From: Dipetalonema caudispina
Taxonomy: Eukaryota > Nematoda > Chromadorea > Rhabditida > Onchocercidae
DNA length: 64,000 nucleotides
Assembly (NCBI GenBank): GCA_013365325.1
Contig: JABVXV010000218.1
Span: 45,412 to 109,411, forward strand
Direction: 5' to 3'
The notes below the pieces were generated by a model. It did not search any database and was not told the origin of the DNA. It worked only from the letters and a program-made list of their open reading frames with translations. Every line of letters begins with the position of its first letter. The stretch's first letter is position 1. The position numbers were made by a program, and so were the translations under genes. Shown piece by piece: positions 54,101 to 60,488 of this stretch.

Positions 54101-56103
54101 CTTACTAAGAAAAAGGCCGAAAAATTGGTTATTATTTATCAATACATTTATTTCTATTTGTAAATTATTTTAATTATATTTTTTTCAAAATTATTTCCAC
54201 TTATTTATGTTTTTTTTTAATATATATACTACAGAATTGATGATATTTTAAATTATTTGTAATAAAATGCTTAAATTAATATAAAATTTGATACTTCAAA
54301 AACAAATTACTTTTTTTTTTGGAAGAAATATGAAGGTTGAATTCTTTATATTTTAACAATTTAACTGTGAAATGAGGAATATTTTCAAGGTTATCATCAA
54401 ATATCTAATTATTCCAGATGAAACGAAAGAAGCAAAAAGTATAATATTTATTCATGCCATTTTAAAGATTGTAATGATATGTAAAATCATATTCAAGTAA
54501 TAGTTATTTATTAATTTATTGTCTTCATTTATTTATTTGTTTTTTCTTTTAAAATATAGTCTACAAAGAAAAAAATCATTAAAAAATTTTAATTTTCATT
54601 TCATTACTGTTATAATAATTATATGATTTAATATGTTATTTTAAAGTTTTTTTTTTGACTTAAAATTATGAGAAAATATGATTAAGAGACTAAGAAATAA
54701 TAGTCAAACGTTTAGGTTATGATTGGATGAGGAAAAATACCTACCATTATTATATTTTAAAATTTATTATCAATTAAAATTTCAGACCAATTTTTGATAC
54801 ATTTCATTAATTTCATTTGCTGTAGAACTTACAAGGTTGTACATTGAGTTGGGCAGATGCATCATAGCTTCGTCCGCCAAAAGTTGCTGAACAAATGTAT
54901 CGTCCACTATCAGACGATGTTGCTGATGAAAATTTTAATCGTCCGTCCATTTCGTATGCCGAAGTAGGCATTGGTGCATCGTAACGAGTCCACCGTACTT
55001 CCGGATACGTAACCCCGTCAGCCGTACGAGCACGGCAATTAAATGTAGCATCACGTCCCTCATAGATATTTTCTTCGTTTGGATAAATGCTAATTTGTAC
55101 CGCTAAAAATGAAGCAGCAACTACTATTTAATAAATTATGATATCAAATTAGAATCTGGCCAGATATAATTTAAAATCTAAGTGATTTTTGTCAACTAAG
55201 AATGACAATGCAAGATTTTAATGGTTTTTCTTATCTATAGGGTTAAAGTTAAGAAAGAAATGTTTAGCAAAAAAAAAATAGGTAAACAAAATTAAATAAA
55301 GAAATTACTTCGAAAAAAAAAATCCAAGAATTTGCCCAACTTTTAGTATTAAAATAAAAATTTCAAATTAATCTTTATAAAATCAATTTTTTTTTTTCTT
55401 AAACATAACTATTTAATAGTACTATACATTTACGAACTATGAAACTAACAATGTGGATGGTAGTCATCGACATTTTGATCTGAAATATGATAAATTTGAT
55501 TGAATTTTCTTCAAATATAATCAAAATTACTAAATCACTTAATATACAAAGTTCCCCAAGTTAATTAAATTTAAAATACGCTTATTATTTAATAGCCATT
55601 GTTTATAGTATGGAAATATTACACTAATGTACAGGTTGATGTTGATTTAAAACTTTTGTTATTATATTTCTACATTACAATGGTTGTCAGTAATTTAAAT
55701 TTCATAAATTCTTTCCTTTTCAAATTATAACAGATACAAGAAAAAAAAAACTTCATTATTACTCGAGAAGACACTACATCAGAAATCATCATGTAATTTT
55801 TTCAATTTAATTTCATATAATTTCAATAAATAGTATTTGTATGGCTTAATGATGAAATTACAATGCTTTTCAATTATCGTAAAATGTCAAATTAGAAGAT
55901 CATAATTTTTAAATTTACAAAAATATTCAATTTCTACCATTTTAATCTAATTTTTTTTCTTGTTCTTCTCAAAAAAACTTACACCGATTATAACTCCATT
56001 CATTCCATGCTTTAATAGTAGGAATAGAATTTAATAATAATAATAATAGTTGTGCTAGTACCAACGGCGATATCAATATCCTTAACCGGCATAACTCCCT
56101 CAT
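13126..56103 (-). CDS. unc-52: perlecan core protein, UNC-52 orthologue, long isoform
   Basis: Basement-membrane heparan sulfate proteoglycan core protein; in C. elegans it anchors body-wall muscle attachments. I joined 56 exons whose phases all agree, giving about 3312 aa, close to the C. elegans long form. Approximate domain order: signal peptide (1-30), Ig (52-140), three LDLa repeats (141-274), Ig (275-385), laminin EGF and two LamB modules (385-1094), about 14 Ig domains (1133-2445), Ig (2487-2557), LG1 (2558-2709), two EGF, LG2, acidic Thr-rich linker, EGF, LG3 (to 3312). Start ATG is 56101-56103, stop TAA is 13126-13128. Exon coordinates are given in the module entries below. Identity rests on the unique perlecan domain order without an N-terminal SEA domain. 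Not seen directly: which joins are used in vivo. The join from exon 40 to 41 is the least certain. Confidence 0.96.
14390..14449 (-). pseudogene. decayed copy of unc-52 exon 54 (LG3)
   Basis: Sixty bases reading [19 protein letters not shown] align with [19 protein letters not shown] of exon 54 (14489-14548), 99 bp away. The frame has no stop, but the donor is ATAAAT instead of GTAAGT. No acceptor in the right phase precedes it. A fainter third copy may lie at 14311-14350. Confidence 0.7.
14730..14807. repeat. GC-rich inverted repeat in an intron
   Basis: ACCCCCTCTGG (14730-14740) and CCAGGGGGT (14799-14807) face each other. Between them lies a 14-bp palindrome ATTGCTTAAGCAAT (14750-14763). 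The arms stand out against very A+T-rich surroundings. Confidence 0.7.
15369..16011 (-). CDS. unc-52: unc-52 exons 51-52: acidic Thr-rich linker and EGF repeat
   Basis: Exons 15720-16011 and 15369-15488. Exon 51 ends LG2 ([14 protein letters not shown]) and then encodes a low-complexity linker: a Thr run ([18 protein letters not shown]) followed by a strongly acidic stretch ([16 protein letters not shown]). The Thr run is a plausible O-glycosylation site. The only in-phase donor is GCAAGA (15714-15719), so this is a GC-AG intron. Exon 52 is an EGF repeat ([26 protein letters not shown]). Confidence 0.85.
15714..15719 (-). promoter_or_regulatory. GC splice donor (GCAAGA) after unc-52 exon 51
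   Basis: The exon ends GAAG and is followed by GCAAGA, a good match to the rare GC-AG intron class. The next acceptor is TATTAG at 15489-15494 and restores an Asp codon. Confidence 0.7.
16257..17040 (-). CDS. unc-52: unc-52 exons 49-50: second laminin G domain (LG2)
   Basis: Exons 16899-17040 and 16257-16492. Landmarks: [32 protein letters not shown], a short strand [20 protein letters not shown] and the typical LG end LFIGGLPSG with PFKGCIAK. Exon 50 ends in phase 0 at GTATTA. One conserved Cys (FKGC) is visible; its partner lies in exon 51 (TCKPY). Confidence 0.92.
17692..18600 (-). CDS. unc-52: unc-52 exons 47-48: two EGF repeats and start of LG2
   Basis: Exons 18373-18600 and 17692-17876. 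Exon 47 has an EGF repeat ([14 protein letters not shown] through GYEGEFC). Exon 48 has a second ([25 protein letters not shown]) and enters LG2 ([19 protein letters not shown]). The exon 48 donor GTTTGT (17686-17691) was chosen because it restores phase 0 with the next exon and gives the canonical LG stretch LRNFSLKMEI. Confidence 0.9.
18808..19110. repeat. three ~97-bp tandem units at the exon 46 donor boundary
   Basis: Units begin near 18810, 18908 and 19004, each with TTAAT plus A-rich sequence and a central ATTATTTAATT block. The third unit runs into the donor and end of exon 46 (CCGATAAATGG on the plus strand), which matches CTTATTAATGG and CTATTAATAAAAGG in the other units. Confidence 0.6.
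19099..20504 (-). CDS. unc-52: unc-52 exons 43-46: first laminin G domain (LG1)
   Basis: Exons 20394-20504, 20018-20137, 19409-19483 and 19099-19245. Laminin G landmarks: [16 protein letters not shown], then [20 protein letters not shown], then [20 protein letters not shown], then WHKIEIF. All introns are phase 1. The intron after exon 46 holds three decayed tandem copies of its donor boundary (18808-19110). Confidence 0.92.
19870..19905. repeat. perfect 16-bp inverted repeat with 4-nt loop
   Basis: AGTCAAATTCGAATTA, loop ATGA, then TAATTCGAATTTGACT. It lies in the intron between unc-52 exons 44 and 45. Flanking ATAATGAT / ATCATTAT extends it imperfectly. Confidence 0.9.
20683..21649 (-). 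CDS. unc-52: unc-52 exons 41-42: long-form-specific Ig domain
   Basis: Exons 21576-21649 and 20683-20896. Exon 41 begins [20 protein letters not shown] and exon 42 continues with [23 protein letters not shown] and [14 protein letters not shown]. Together they make one complete Ig that opens the C-terminal, endorepellin-like part. Exon 41 starts in phase 1 and ends in phase 0. The upstream intron, from the medium-form stop, is about 3.2 kb and rich in simple repeats. Confidence 0.9.
22450..22806. repeat. GT repeat and mixed CAG/CAA/CAC triplet block
   Basis: GT units at 22450-22510 are followed by triplet-periodic sequence of AGC, AGT, ACA and ACC units at 22610-22806. Frames here give poly-Leu or Thr-His runs and are not genes. 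Confidence 0.85.
23031..23059. repeat. perfect 13-bp inverted repeat with 3-nt loop
   Basis: ATTTTATCATGAT, AAT, ATCATGATAAAAT, in the large intron upstream of exon 41. Confidence 0.85.
24750..24780. repeat. perfect 14-bp hairpin past the medium-form stop
   Basis: AAAAAATTTACAAA, loop ATG, then TTTGTAAATTTTTT. It lies 34-64 nt downstream of the TAA at 24814 in the transcribed direction, so it falls in the presumed 3' UTR of the medium isoform. Confidence 0.85.
24814..25059 (-). CDS. unc-52: unc-52 exon 40: end of Ig 16 and medium-form basic tail
   Basis: The exon completes Ig 16 ([21 protein letters not shown]) and then encodes a basic run ([18 protein letters not shown]) before an 81-residue exon ends at TAA 24814-24816. 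For the long form an internal phase-1 donor is required. GTAAAA at 24906-24911 (exon 24912-25059) is the best candidate, and GTATTT a little upstream is the alternative. Either way the long form keeps part of the basic run. This join is inference. Confidence 0.75.
   Translation of the reverse strand, partial: VMGNRLLFVNVREDNGGIYKCHAKTKAGPLETRNVLNVGIAKRKRKRISRKKEKRAHKAAGNNDKKTKHSSSIFGTWFTSS
24814..56103 (-). CDS. unc-52: UNC-52/perlecan medium isoform (ends after the Ig array)
   Basis: Exons 1-21, the spliced form of exon 22 (40801-40916), exons 23-39 and the full exon 40 to TAA at 24814-24816, about 2493 aa. The product has the complete Ig array but lacks the LG/EGF C-terminal domain. C. elegans unc-52 has a medium isoform with the same domain content. 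The exon 40 tail after the last Ig is lysine and arginine rich. An AATAAA on the minus strand lies at 24451-24456. A perfect 14-bp hairpin (24750-24780) sits just past the stop codon. Confidence 0.8.
25596..26304 (-). CDS. unc-52: unc-52 exons 37-39: Ig domain 15 and start of 16
   Basis: Exons 26163-26304, 25859-25956 and 25596-25750. Exons 37-38 make one Ig ([39 protein letters not shown]). Exon 39 gives the first half of the next ([18 protein letters not shown]) and ends in phase 0 at a GTTTCA donor, so it joins exon 40 exactly. This is the last Ig shared by medium and long forms. Confidence 0.9.
26977..28211 (-). CDS. unc-52: unc-52 exons 35-36: divergent Ig domains with lost cysteines
   Basis: Exons 27999-28211 and 26977-27222. 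Exon 35 completes an Ig begun in exon 34. It has the core Trp (LLTWYRS), but the F-strand reads QGIYWVHFE with no Cys. Exon 36 is an Ig with a normal F-strand ([11 protein letters not shown]), but the B-strand reads [12 protein letters not shown], with Gly where Cys is expected. Donors are unusual: GTCATG for exon 35 and GTCTGT for exon 36. These are the only in-phase choices I found. Boundaries of exon 36 are moderately certain. Confidence 0.75.
27365..27421. repeat. GAC/GAT triplet repeat in an intron
   Basis: ACGACGACGACGG then GATGATGATAGTGATGAAG, inside the intron between exons 35 and 36. The plus-strand Asp-rich frame is a by-product. Confidence 0.8.
28988..31094 (-). CDS. unc-52: unc-52 exons 31-34: Ig domains 10-12 and part of 13
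   Basis: Exons 30704-31094, 30308-30471, 29765-29967 and 28988-29171. Exon 31 holds one full Ig ([21 protein letters not shown]) and the start of the next ([16 protein letters not shown]). Exon 32 finishes it ([12 protein letters not shown]). Exons 33-34 form another Ig ([25 protein letters not shown]). The end of exon 34 starts the next Ig (IKLTCTVE). The acceptors of exons 32 (TTGTAG) and 33 (TAACAG) were chosen because nearer AGs give stops. Confidence 0.9.
31426..36332 (-). CDS. unc-52: unc-52 exons 25-30: six single-exon Ig modules
   Basis: Exons 36051-36332, 35279-35557, 34725-35000, 33796-34146, 32523-32801 and 31426-31704. Each is one complete Ig domain in one exon, 276-351 nt, with phase 1 at both ends. 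Five share a B-strand signature RCWVPG or close variant (RCWLPS, RCYVPG); the sixth is FHCDPNSD. F strands include [50 protein letters not shown] and [10 protein letters not shown]. Symmetric 1-1 exons can be skipped singly or together without frameshift. In C. elegans a set of unc-52 Ig exons is alternatively spliced under MEC-8; that these correspond is inference. Confidence 0.95.
31964..32142 (-). pseudogene. decayed Ig exon between unc-52 exons 29 and 30
   Basis: An acceptor (TTGTAG, 32143-32148) opens a phase-1 frame like the neighbouring Ig exons. The frame reads [17 protein letters not shown], then a Phe-rich stretch in place of the core Trp, then a stop TAA at 31964. In the next frame, [11 protein letters not shown] aligns with the F-strand pattern DAGSYICTM but lacks its Cys. 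No usable donor follows. Best read as an Ig module that lost its second half. Use as a truncating alternative exon cannot be excluded. Confidence 0.6.
36920..38206 (-). CDS. unc-52: unc-52 exons 23-24: first Ig of the domain IV array
   Basis: Exons 38106-38206 and 36920-37115. One Ig domain split by an intron of about 1 kb: exon 23 gives the B-strand region [10 protein letters not shown], exon 24 gives the core Trp (LQWSKVG) and the F-strand [11 protein letters not shown]. The exon 23 donor (GTACCA) is non-consensus. Exon 24 ends in phase 1 at a GTTCTG donor, which sets the phase of the following single-exon Ig modules. Confidence 0.85.
38207..40708 (-). other. unc-52: short-form 3' UTR and intron 22
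   Basis: About 2.5 kb with no exon I can support. It holds AATAAA signals at 40267-40272 and 40289-40294, a CA repeat near 40540-40557, an A tract at 39626-39646 and the palindrome at 40051-40079. Confidence 0.6.
40051..40079. repeat. palindrome around an AT core
   Basis: ATTAGCCAT and ATGGCTAAT flank an 11-nt AT run. It lies downstream of the short-form stop. Confidence 0.8.
40709..40916 (-). CDS. unc-52: unc-52 exon 22: isoform switch exon with short-form stop
   Basis: The exon completes the last laminin EGF ([15 protein letters not shown]). Two fates are possible. Splicing at a GTGATC donor (40795-40800, exon 40801-40916, phase 1) joins exon 23 and gives the longer forms. Reading through adds a basic tail ([19 protein letters not shown] plus a short end) and stops with TGA at 40709-40711. 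The tail has 12 Arg and 1 Lys in about 30 residues. The spliced form is supported by the exact phase match with the exon 23 acceptor (TTTCAG). Confidence 0.85.
40709..56103 (-). CDS. unc-52: UNC-52/perlecan short isoform (ends after domain III)
   Basis: Exons 1-21 plus the unspliced form of exon 22, giving about 1162 aa. Reading through a candidate donor at 40795-40800 continues the frame for 30 more codons to TGA at 40709-40711. The product has the N-terminal Ig, LDLa repeats, Ig and the laminin-like region but none of the later Ig array. C. elegans unc-52 is known to make a short form ending at the same place in the domain order, so a conserved alternative 3' end is the natural reading. AATAAA signals on the minus strand lie at 40267-40272 and 40289-40294. 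The added tail is very arginine rich. Confidence 0.8.
41132..42244 (-). CDS. unc-52: unc-52 exons 18-21: laminin EGF repeats
   Basis: Exons 42101-42244, 41645-41830, 41366-41472 and 41132-41218. A run of eight-cysteine laminin EGF repeats with the signature [20 protein letters not shown] and its near copy [20 protein letters not shown]. Loop d of each shows the usual CxxCxPGxxGD pattern. This is the end of perlecan domain III. Exon 21 ends in phase 2 and joins exon 22 at a Glu codon. Confidence 0.95.
42490..44100 (-). CDS. unc-52: unc-52 exons 15-17: laminin EGF and second LamB module
   Basis: Exons 43722-44100, 43141-43339 and 42490-42756. Exon 15 completes one laminin EGF ([16 protein letters not shown]), carries another ([13 protein letters not shown]) and enters the second LamB module. 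Exons 16-17 hold [18 protein letters not shown] and [19 protein letters not shown], the same landmarks as the first LamB, showing an internal duplication of the LE-LamB unit. Exon 15 ends in phase 2 and rejoins exon 16 at a Thr codon. Confidence 0.95.
44375..46465 (-). CDS. unc-52: unc-52 exons 10-14: first laminin IV (LamB) module
   Basis: Exons 46298-46465, 45882-45968, 45199-45288, 44686-44804 and 44375-44463. LamB hallmarks in order: [18 protein letters not shown], a beta-rich middle, [24 protein letters not shown] helix ([20 protein letters not shown]) and the exit into [11 protein letters not shown]. The last residues begin the next laminin EGF repeat. Introns contain a degenerate tandem repeat (45437-45680) and an ACG/ATA simple repeat (44897-44965). 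All phases agree. Confidence 0.95.
45319..45680. repeat. degenerate ~50-60-bp intronic tandem repeat
   Basis: TTTGTAAAATTCAATTTTA-like cores recur near 45467, 45527, 45574 and 45632, spaced 60, 47 and 58 bp. Just before them CATATCAATTACCATAATA (45319) recurs as CATATCAACTATCATAATA about 52 bp later. It lies in the intron between exons 11 and 12. Confidence 0.65.
47362..48148 (-). CDS. unc-52: unc-52 exons 8-9: laminin EGF repeat and a 12-nt microexon
   Basis: Exon 8 (48008-48148) encodes 47 residues of laminin-type EGF with the run CIKCFCFG, typical of the L-shaped LE half that precedes a LamB module. Exon 9 (47362-47373) is a microexon of 12 nt encoding NIGC, flanked by TTTCAG and GTAAGT, both perfect consensus sites. 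Both of its boundaries are phase 0, so inclusion or skipping keeps the frame. Its inclusion would add one cysteine just before the LamB domain. Confidence 0.85.
48371..48533 (-). pseudogene. two decayed tandem copies of the 3' end of unc-52 exon 7
   Basis: Two ~82-bp units (48371-48450 and 48451-48533) each resemble the exon 7 end and its donor at 48551-48610. In the exon 7 frame, copy A reads [14 protein letters not shown], a stop, then CK. Copy B reads [12 protein letters not shown], a stop, then YQFK. The exon itself has [14 protein letters not shown]. Donor-like GTTAGC and GTTTCC follow each copy. In-frame TAG and TGA show they are not coding. Confidence 0.7.
48562..50322 (-). CDS. unc-52: unc-52 exons 6-7: Ig domain 2 and start of laminin EGF
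   Basis: Exons 50114-50322 and 48562-48745. Exon 6 has the B-strand motif [12 protein letters not shown] and the start of strand F. The intron falls in SNAQ and exon 7 supplies [16 protein letters not shown]. Exon 7 then runs through a Pro/Thr linker into the first cysteines of a laminin EGF repeat (GRCQCK). The donor GTATGT of exon 6 is in phase 2 and rejoins perfectly. The exon 7 donor is GTTTGC, and two decayed copies of the exon 7 end lie just downstream at 48371-48533. Confidence 0.95.
50685..51399 (-). CDS. unc-52: unc-52 exons 4-5: three LDL-receptor class A repeats
   Basis: Exons 51257-51399 and 50685-50933. Three six-cysteine LDLa repeats, each with an acidic calcium-binding end: [26 protein letters not shown] and [13 protein letters not shown]. 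The first repeat is split by the intron just before its last Cys (DEQ then NCP), and the third is completed by the first residues of exon 6 (IGC). The exon 5 donor is weak (GTTTTC). The intron before exon 4 is about 3.4 kb. Three LDLa repeats match C. elegans UNC-52. Confidence 0.95.
51400..54832 (-). other. unc-52: large intron between unc-52 exons 3 and 4
   Basis: About 3.4 kb of A+T-rich sequence with homopolymer runs. I find no open frame with recognisable domain content and no strong repeat. Confidence 0.6.
54833..56103 (-). CDS. unc-52: unc-52 exons 1-3: signal peptide and first Ig domain
   Basis: Exons 55983-56103, 55450-55479 and 54833-55102. Exon 1 encodes a basic start (MRELCRLR) and a leucine-rich hydrophobic core, a clear secretion signal ending near residue 30-32. 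Five consecutive TTA codons form the core. Exon 2 is only 30 nt ([10 protein letters not shown]) and is bounded by phase 1 on both sides, so it can be skipped without a frameshift. Exon 3 is a single-exon Ig domain with the B-strand Cys (ATFNC), core Trp (VRWTRY) and F-strand motif DSGRYIC. No SEA domain is present, as in nematode perlecan and unlike vertebrate perlecan. Confidence 0.9.
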
Positions 56104-56111
56104 ACCTGTAT
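56104..56111 (-). promoter_or_regulatory. 3' splice acceptor just upstream of the unc-52 start (possible SL trans-splice site)
   Basis: On the minus strand AATACAG ends two bases before the start ATG. In nematodes an acceptor this close to the start, with no evident coding exon upstream, is usually a spliced-leader trans-splicing site. A cis-spliced non-coding first exon further upstream is the alternative. Confidence 0.5.
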
Positions 56112-58926
56112 TACTATTATTATCATACTAATTTATCCTAGTAAATTTTTTTTCGTTTTTCAACCAATCCGTAGAAAAAAGTTAAAAAAATTTTTTGAAG
56201 TAAAAAGTTTCATTTTAAGAAAAAAGAAATTTCTTTGCTTAAATTTTTTCTTTCAGATTATATTTTAGTTAATTCCCATTATCATCTTCCTCTTCGTTGA
56301 TAAATTTCTAATTAGCATTTTTCAAAATTTGCGCAAATAATAATAAATCCACAAAAATCTTCCAACTTTATAAATACCATGCTGAAATAGCAAATTTTTT
56401 TTATACGACGAATTACAAATGCTAATTATTAAATGTTATTTTAAAACAAAAATGACGCACGTTTCATGCACTTTTTACGACATATATAAGAAATACTGTA
56501 TCAAATTATATGATATAATATATAGTATTAGGCATTTAATAACAACTATAAAATACGAGATCAAATTGCATAAATCGAATTAAAATCTTCGATCAATTTT
56601 CAGACAATAAACGAAAAAATTAAATCGATTGTTTGTAAAATTTAATAAATTTTGCATTTGCATGAAAAAAATAAATGATCAATTATTGTTTGATATTTAA
56701 ATCATGCAACTATTATTAAATACGTTTTCTTTCCGTGAATTTATTCTACCATATGTATTTGATTCAATGCAATTCTAGCAGTGGAAAGCAAAGTTTAGAA
56801 AAATAGTAATTAAATTGTAAAGGTATGATCAGTCCACTAAGTAAATGAAATTCTAATTACATTTTATAAGGAAAAGTTAGAAGAAGAAGAAATGAAATAA
56901 TAAAACGAATTTAATTTTTAATTATAAGACGATCGTAATTGTTCTCATCAATTTAATTTAAATAACGTATTGTTAATCAATAAAAGCGATCGATTCGAAG
57001 TTTACAAAATGAATTCCGATAATATTGAATAATTAACAACCATTTACTAAATTTTATTTTCCTTTTTTTCATTTCACTTTTAAGTCAACAAAAAAAAAAA
57101 AAGCAATTACAATGTAAAAGTTAACATCTATTTCAAATTTTTACTTTTTTCCTATTTCTCTCATTTCAATTCCACTAAAATCTAATGGAAAATTTTGAAT
57201 TTTTTTTCATTTCGATTGAAATTTAACAGAAAAAAATGCCAAGAAATAGAAAACAGAATTAAAGTATCGTAACGCTCTAAACAAGGAAGAAAACTAATAT
57301 TTGTACATTGTCGGAATATTTATCATTTGTGAATTGGAATTTAAAACTTATAACATTCATACATATAACCTAAGATATGTATGAATTACCTGCACTAATT
57401 TTAATAGTAAACTTAAACAATGTTATCTTCTGGAATTTAAAATAAGAAATTAGAAATATTTTTTTATTTTAGAAAATGATAGCAATGATCAAAATGAATG
57501 AATAGAAGAGAGAATGTATATGAGAATTTACCAATGTTTACATTTACGATGAAAAGTACACTATCTTTTTTTTTTTTTTTTGTAACGTTACAAAAATATT
57601 TTACGAATGAAAAATTATAAATTTAAAACTTCTACACTTTTCCACTTTCTTTTTATATTACATATCATACCTATGCTTGTAATGGTATGTGTATAACAAG
57701 CAAATAAGATTTAAGTTTAATCGTAGAGACATGATGATAAGTGATAATTAGAAGTTTAATGGTAGAGAAATGGTAATAAGTGATAAGAAATGAAACTATC
57801 AAGGATTATAACAATTTTGACAAAGAATAACAATATTAAGTTTAGTCTCCTAAATACAATAGTATTTGAATAAACTAATTAATCACAGAAAAAAAAAATG
57901 CAAACTGTTAAAATGAAATTAAATTTAATCAGTGAATCATTTCTTTGTTTTAAAAGTATAATATAAAATTAAATTATTGCCAAAAAAAAAAAAATAAGTG
58001 AAAAAAAGTGCATTATGAGTATTTGAAGTAACCATTTTTAAATTAATTTTTATGAAAATGTTTAAAGGAACTCATTAGATAATACTATACATACATATGT
58101 ATGTGATTGATTTCACATCTAAAAAAACGACAAACAAAATCTTTTTACAATGGAATTGATAAAAATATAAAATAGATAAATAAACAAGAAATTGATGTTA
58201 AATTAATTTTAGTTTTCTAATTGATATTAAAATGTTATTACAAAATACAATAAATTATGTGATTCATATTAGGATATTAAATGTTACCAATTTTTGCCAA
58301 ATATTGCCAATATTTATTACTTCTTTACAAAAAATATTTTATTAAATAAATTAAAATTTAATAATAAGATTAATGGTTGCTATTATTATTTAAAATATAA
58401 CTTATTAATATTATTGTAAAATAAATTTTATCTTTCTTCTTAATTTAATTTTTAGAATAACTGAAAAGATTGCTATTGTTATTGTTAAAGAATAATTTTG
58501 AGAAATAATTTGGATTTTATAAAATTTTATTGTCAAAAGAAAAGCATAGAATAAAGTAATTTACGATAATGTAGTTTAATCATGCAGTAGAGGAAGTTTT
58601 CTAATAAATTGAGAAAATAATTCCATTTCTATTTCAAAATGCTATCATTTCATTCGTGTTCATTTTCAGAATTTTAATAAATGAAATAACAATTTAATGA
58701 TTGAATCCCCACATATCTAATCAATAATTTACTCAATTAATAAAAATTGATATTTTATATCAAAGGAAAAATATTGCAATTTTCATGGAATTTTTTCCAT
58801 TAAATACAAATAAATTAATATTTTACAAAATAAATGTTTGGAAAGGGAAATAAATAAGAACGAATAAAAATGAAATAAAAAAAAAAAAGTAAAAAAATCA
58901 TTTTGCATTTATCAGTTTGCCTTATA

Positions 58927-59063
58927 GGAAAGCAAAAAAAAAAAGAAGGAAGATGAAGAAAAGGAAGAGAGGAAGAAGGAGAAAGGAAAGGAAGGAAAAG
59001 ATGAATGAAAGGAATGAAGGAATGGAAAGAGGAAAGAAGGAAAAAAGGAATGATGAAAGGAAC
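58927..59063. repeat. polypurine tract of GGAA/GAAA units
   Basis: Nearly uninterrupted A and G for about 137 nt on the plus strand, with only scattered T. Frames through it on both strands are low-complexity. Confidence 0.85.
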
Positions 59064-60300
59064 AATTTTCATTTTTGCGCACTTTATCAAATTCATCAAT
59101 AACAAAAGAAAACAAATAATAAGAGATAGAATTGAAGTTATAAGGGAGAAAAAAAAATTTTGTGACTAATTCTTAGTTAAAAGATATATATTTTTTGAGT
59201 GATAATGGTTGAAAATATTTTTCTTTCATTACTGATAATTATTAGTTGATAATGATAAGTGATAATGGCATGTATACTTTGAAAGAAAAGATTCACAAAG
59301 TTTCCTTCTTTATGTTTTTTTTTTTCCTATTTACAAATTTTGCTGATAAAAAAATATAAAGCAAAAAAAAAAAAAAGGGAAAAGTTAGTGCTTCGTTTTT
59401 CTTTCTTTCCTTCTTCTTCATTGATAAGCATAGAAAATAACAATCAGTCAAATGATAATATGAGATTATTTGTGTAAGAGAAATTTTCCACTTCTAAAGT
59501 AATATTTGAGTATGAAATTAATTAAGGGATCAAAAATTTCTTCTTATTTACATTTTCATTCCGCAAAAAGTGTAAATTAGGGAGATGAATGAATGGTAGA
59601 AGAAAAAGTGGAAAATGTTTAAAAATAAGAAAAATTGTAAAACACGAAATTTACCAAAAATTTCGAAATTATTGCATAAAACTGCTAAATTGTTCAACTA
59701 TTGCCATTTCATATTAATGAAGCTAACGTATGACATTTCTCGAAATGTGTAAATAATAATTTAATGAAATTCGAAATACATATAATTATTATAGATAGGA
59801 AGTAAACAATGCGATAGGTTTGGAATGTGTTCAGATTTTTGTATTCAACGAAAAAAAGTAAGATTAGAACTTGGAATTTATAGGTTTGAAAATATTTAAA
59901 TTAAAATGAAAGATTATCAAAAAGATAATTTTAAGCCAAATAGAGTATCAATTCGAAATCAAATAATAGGTTCATATTCAATATTTAATATAATGCACAA
60001 GTACTATAAAATATTTTATGTTAGCATTTTAAATTATTGTGTGAAAATAAAATATAAAACTGAAATGTTATATTGTTATATGTTATATAATTATGCATAT
60101 TATATGTGTGTTAGATATGATAAATCATGTCGTTCCTAATTTTAAATATAAAATAAAATGTGTTTCAAAAGTGATTTCGCAATACTTAGTATAGCATTCT
60201 TTAGAAAACCAGTTATTAATTAAAGTATTCAAATACATTGATAATGGTAAAATTTTTGAAATTAGTCCCAATAATTTATCCAAATTAATTAAGCATAGTG

Positions 60301-60488
60301 ATTATTATTATTATTATTATTATCATATCATTATTATCATTATTATTATTATTGTCAACTCTGTGATGATGATAATGATAATAATGATTATGATAGTAAT
60401 AGGAATGATAATGATTATAACACTGATAGTATTGATAATGATAACGATAACAACAACAGCAATAATAATAAAAGTAACAATAATAATG
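60301..60488. repeat. ATT then AAT/GAT triplet blocks, foldback-capable
   Basis: ATT-rich triplets (60301-60354) are followed by GATGATAATGATAATAATGA-type sequence, which is roughly complementary, so the two halves can pair. Confidence 0.8.

Noticed and set aside
58815..59115. Overlapping frames on both strands rich in Ser/Phe or Lys/Arg/Glu
   Set aside because: Artefact of the polypurine tract.
59906..60139. Plus-strand frame of 77 codons upstream of unc-52
   Set aside because: Tyr/Ile/Lys-rich composition typical of random A+T-rich sequence; no splice sites or domain.
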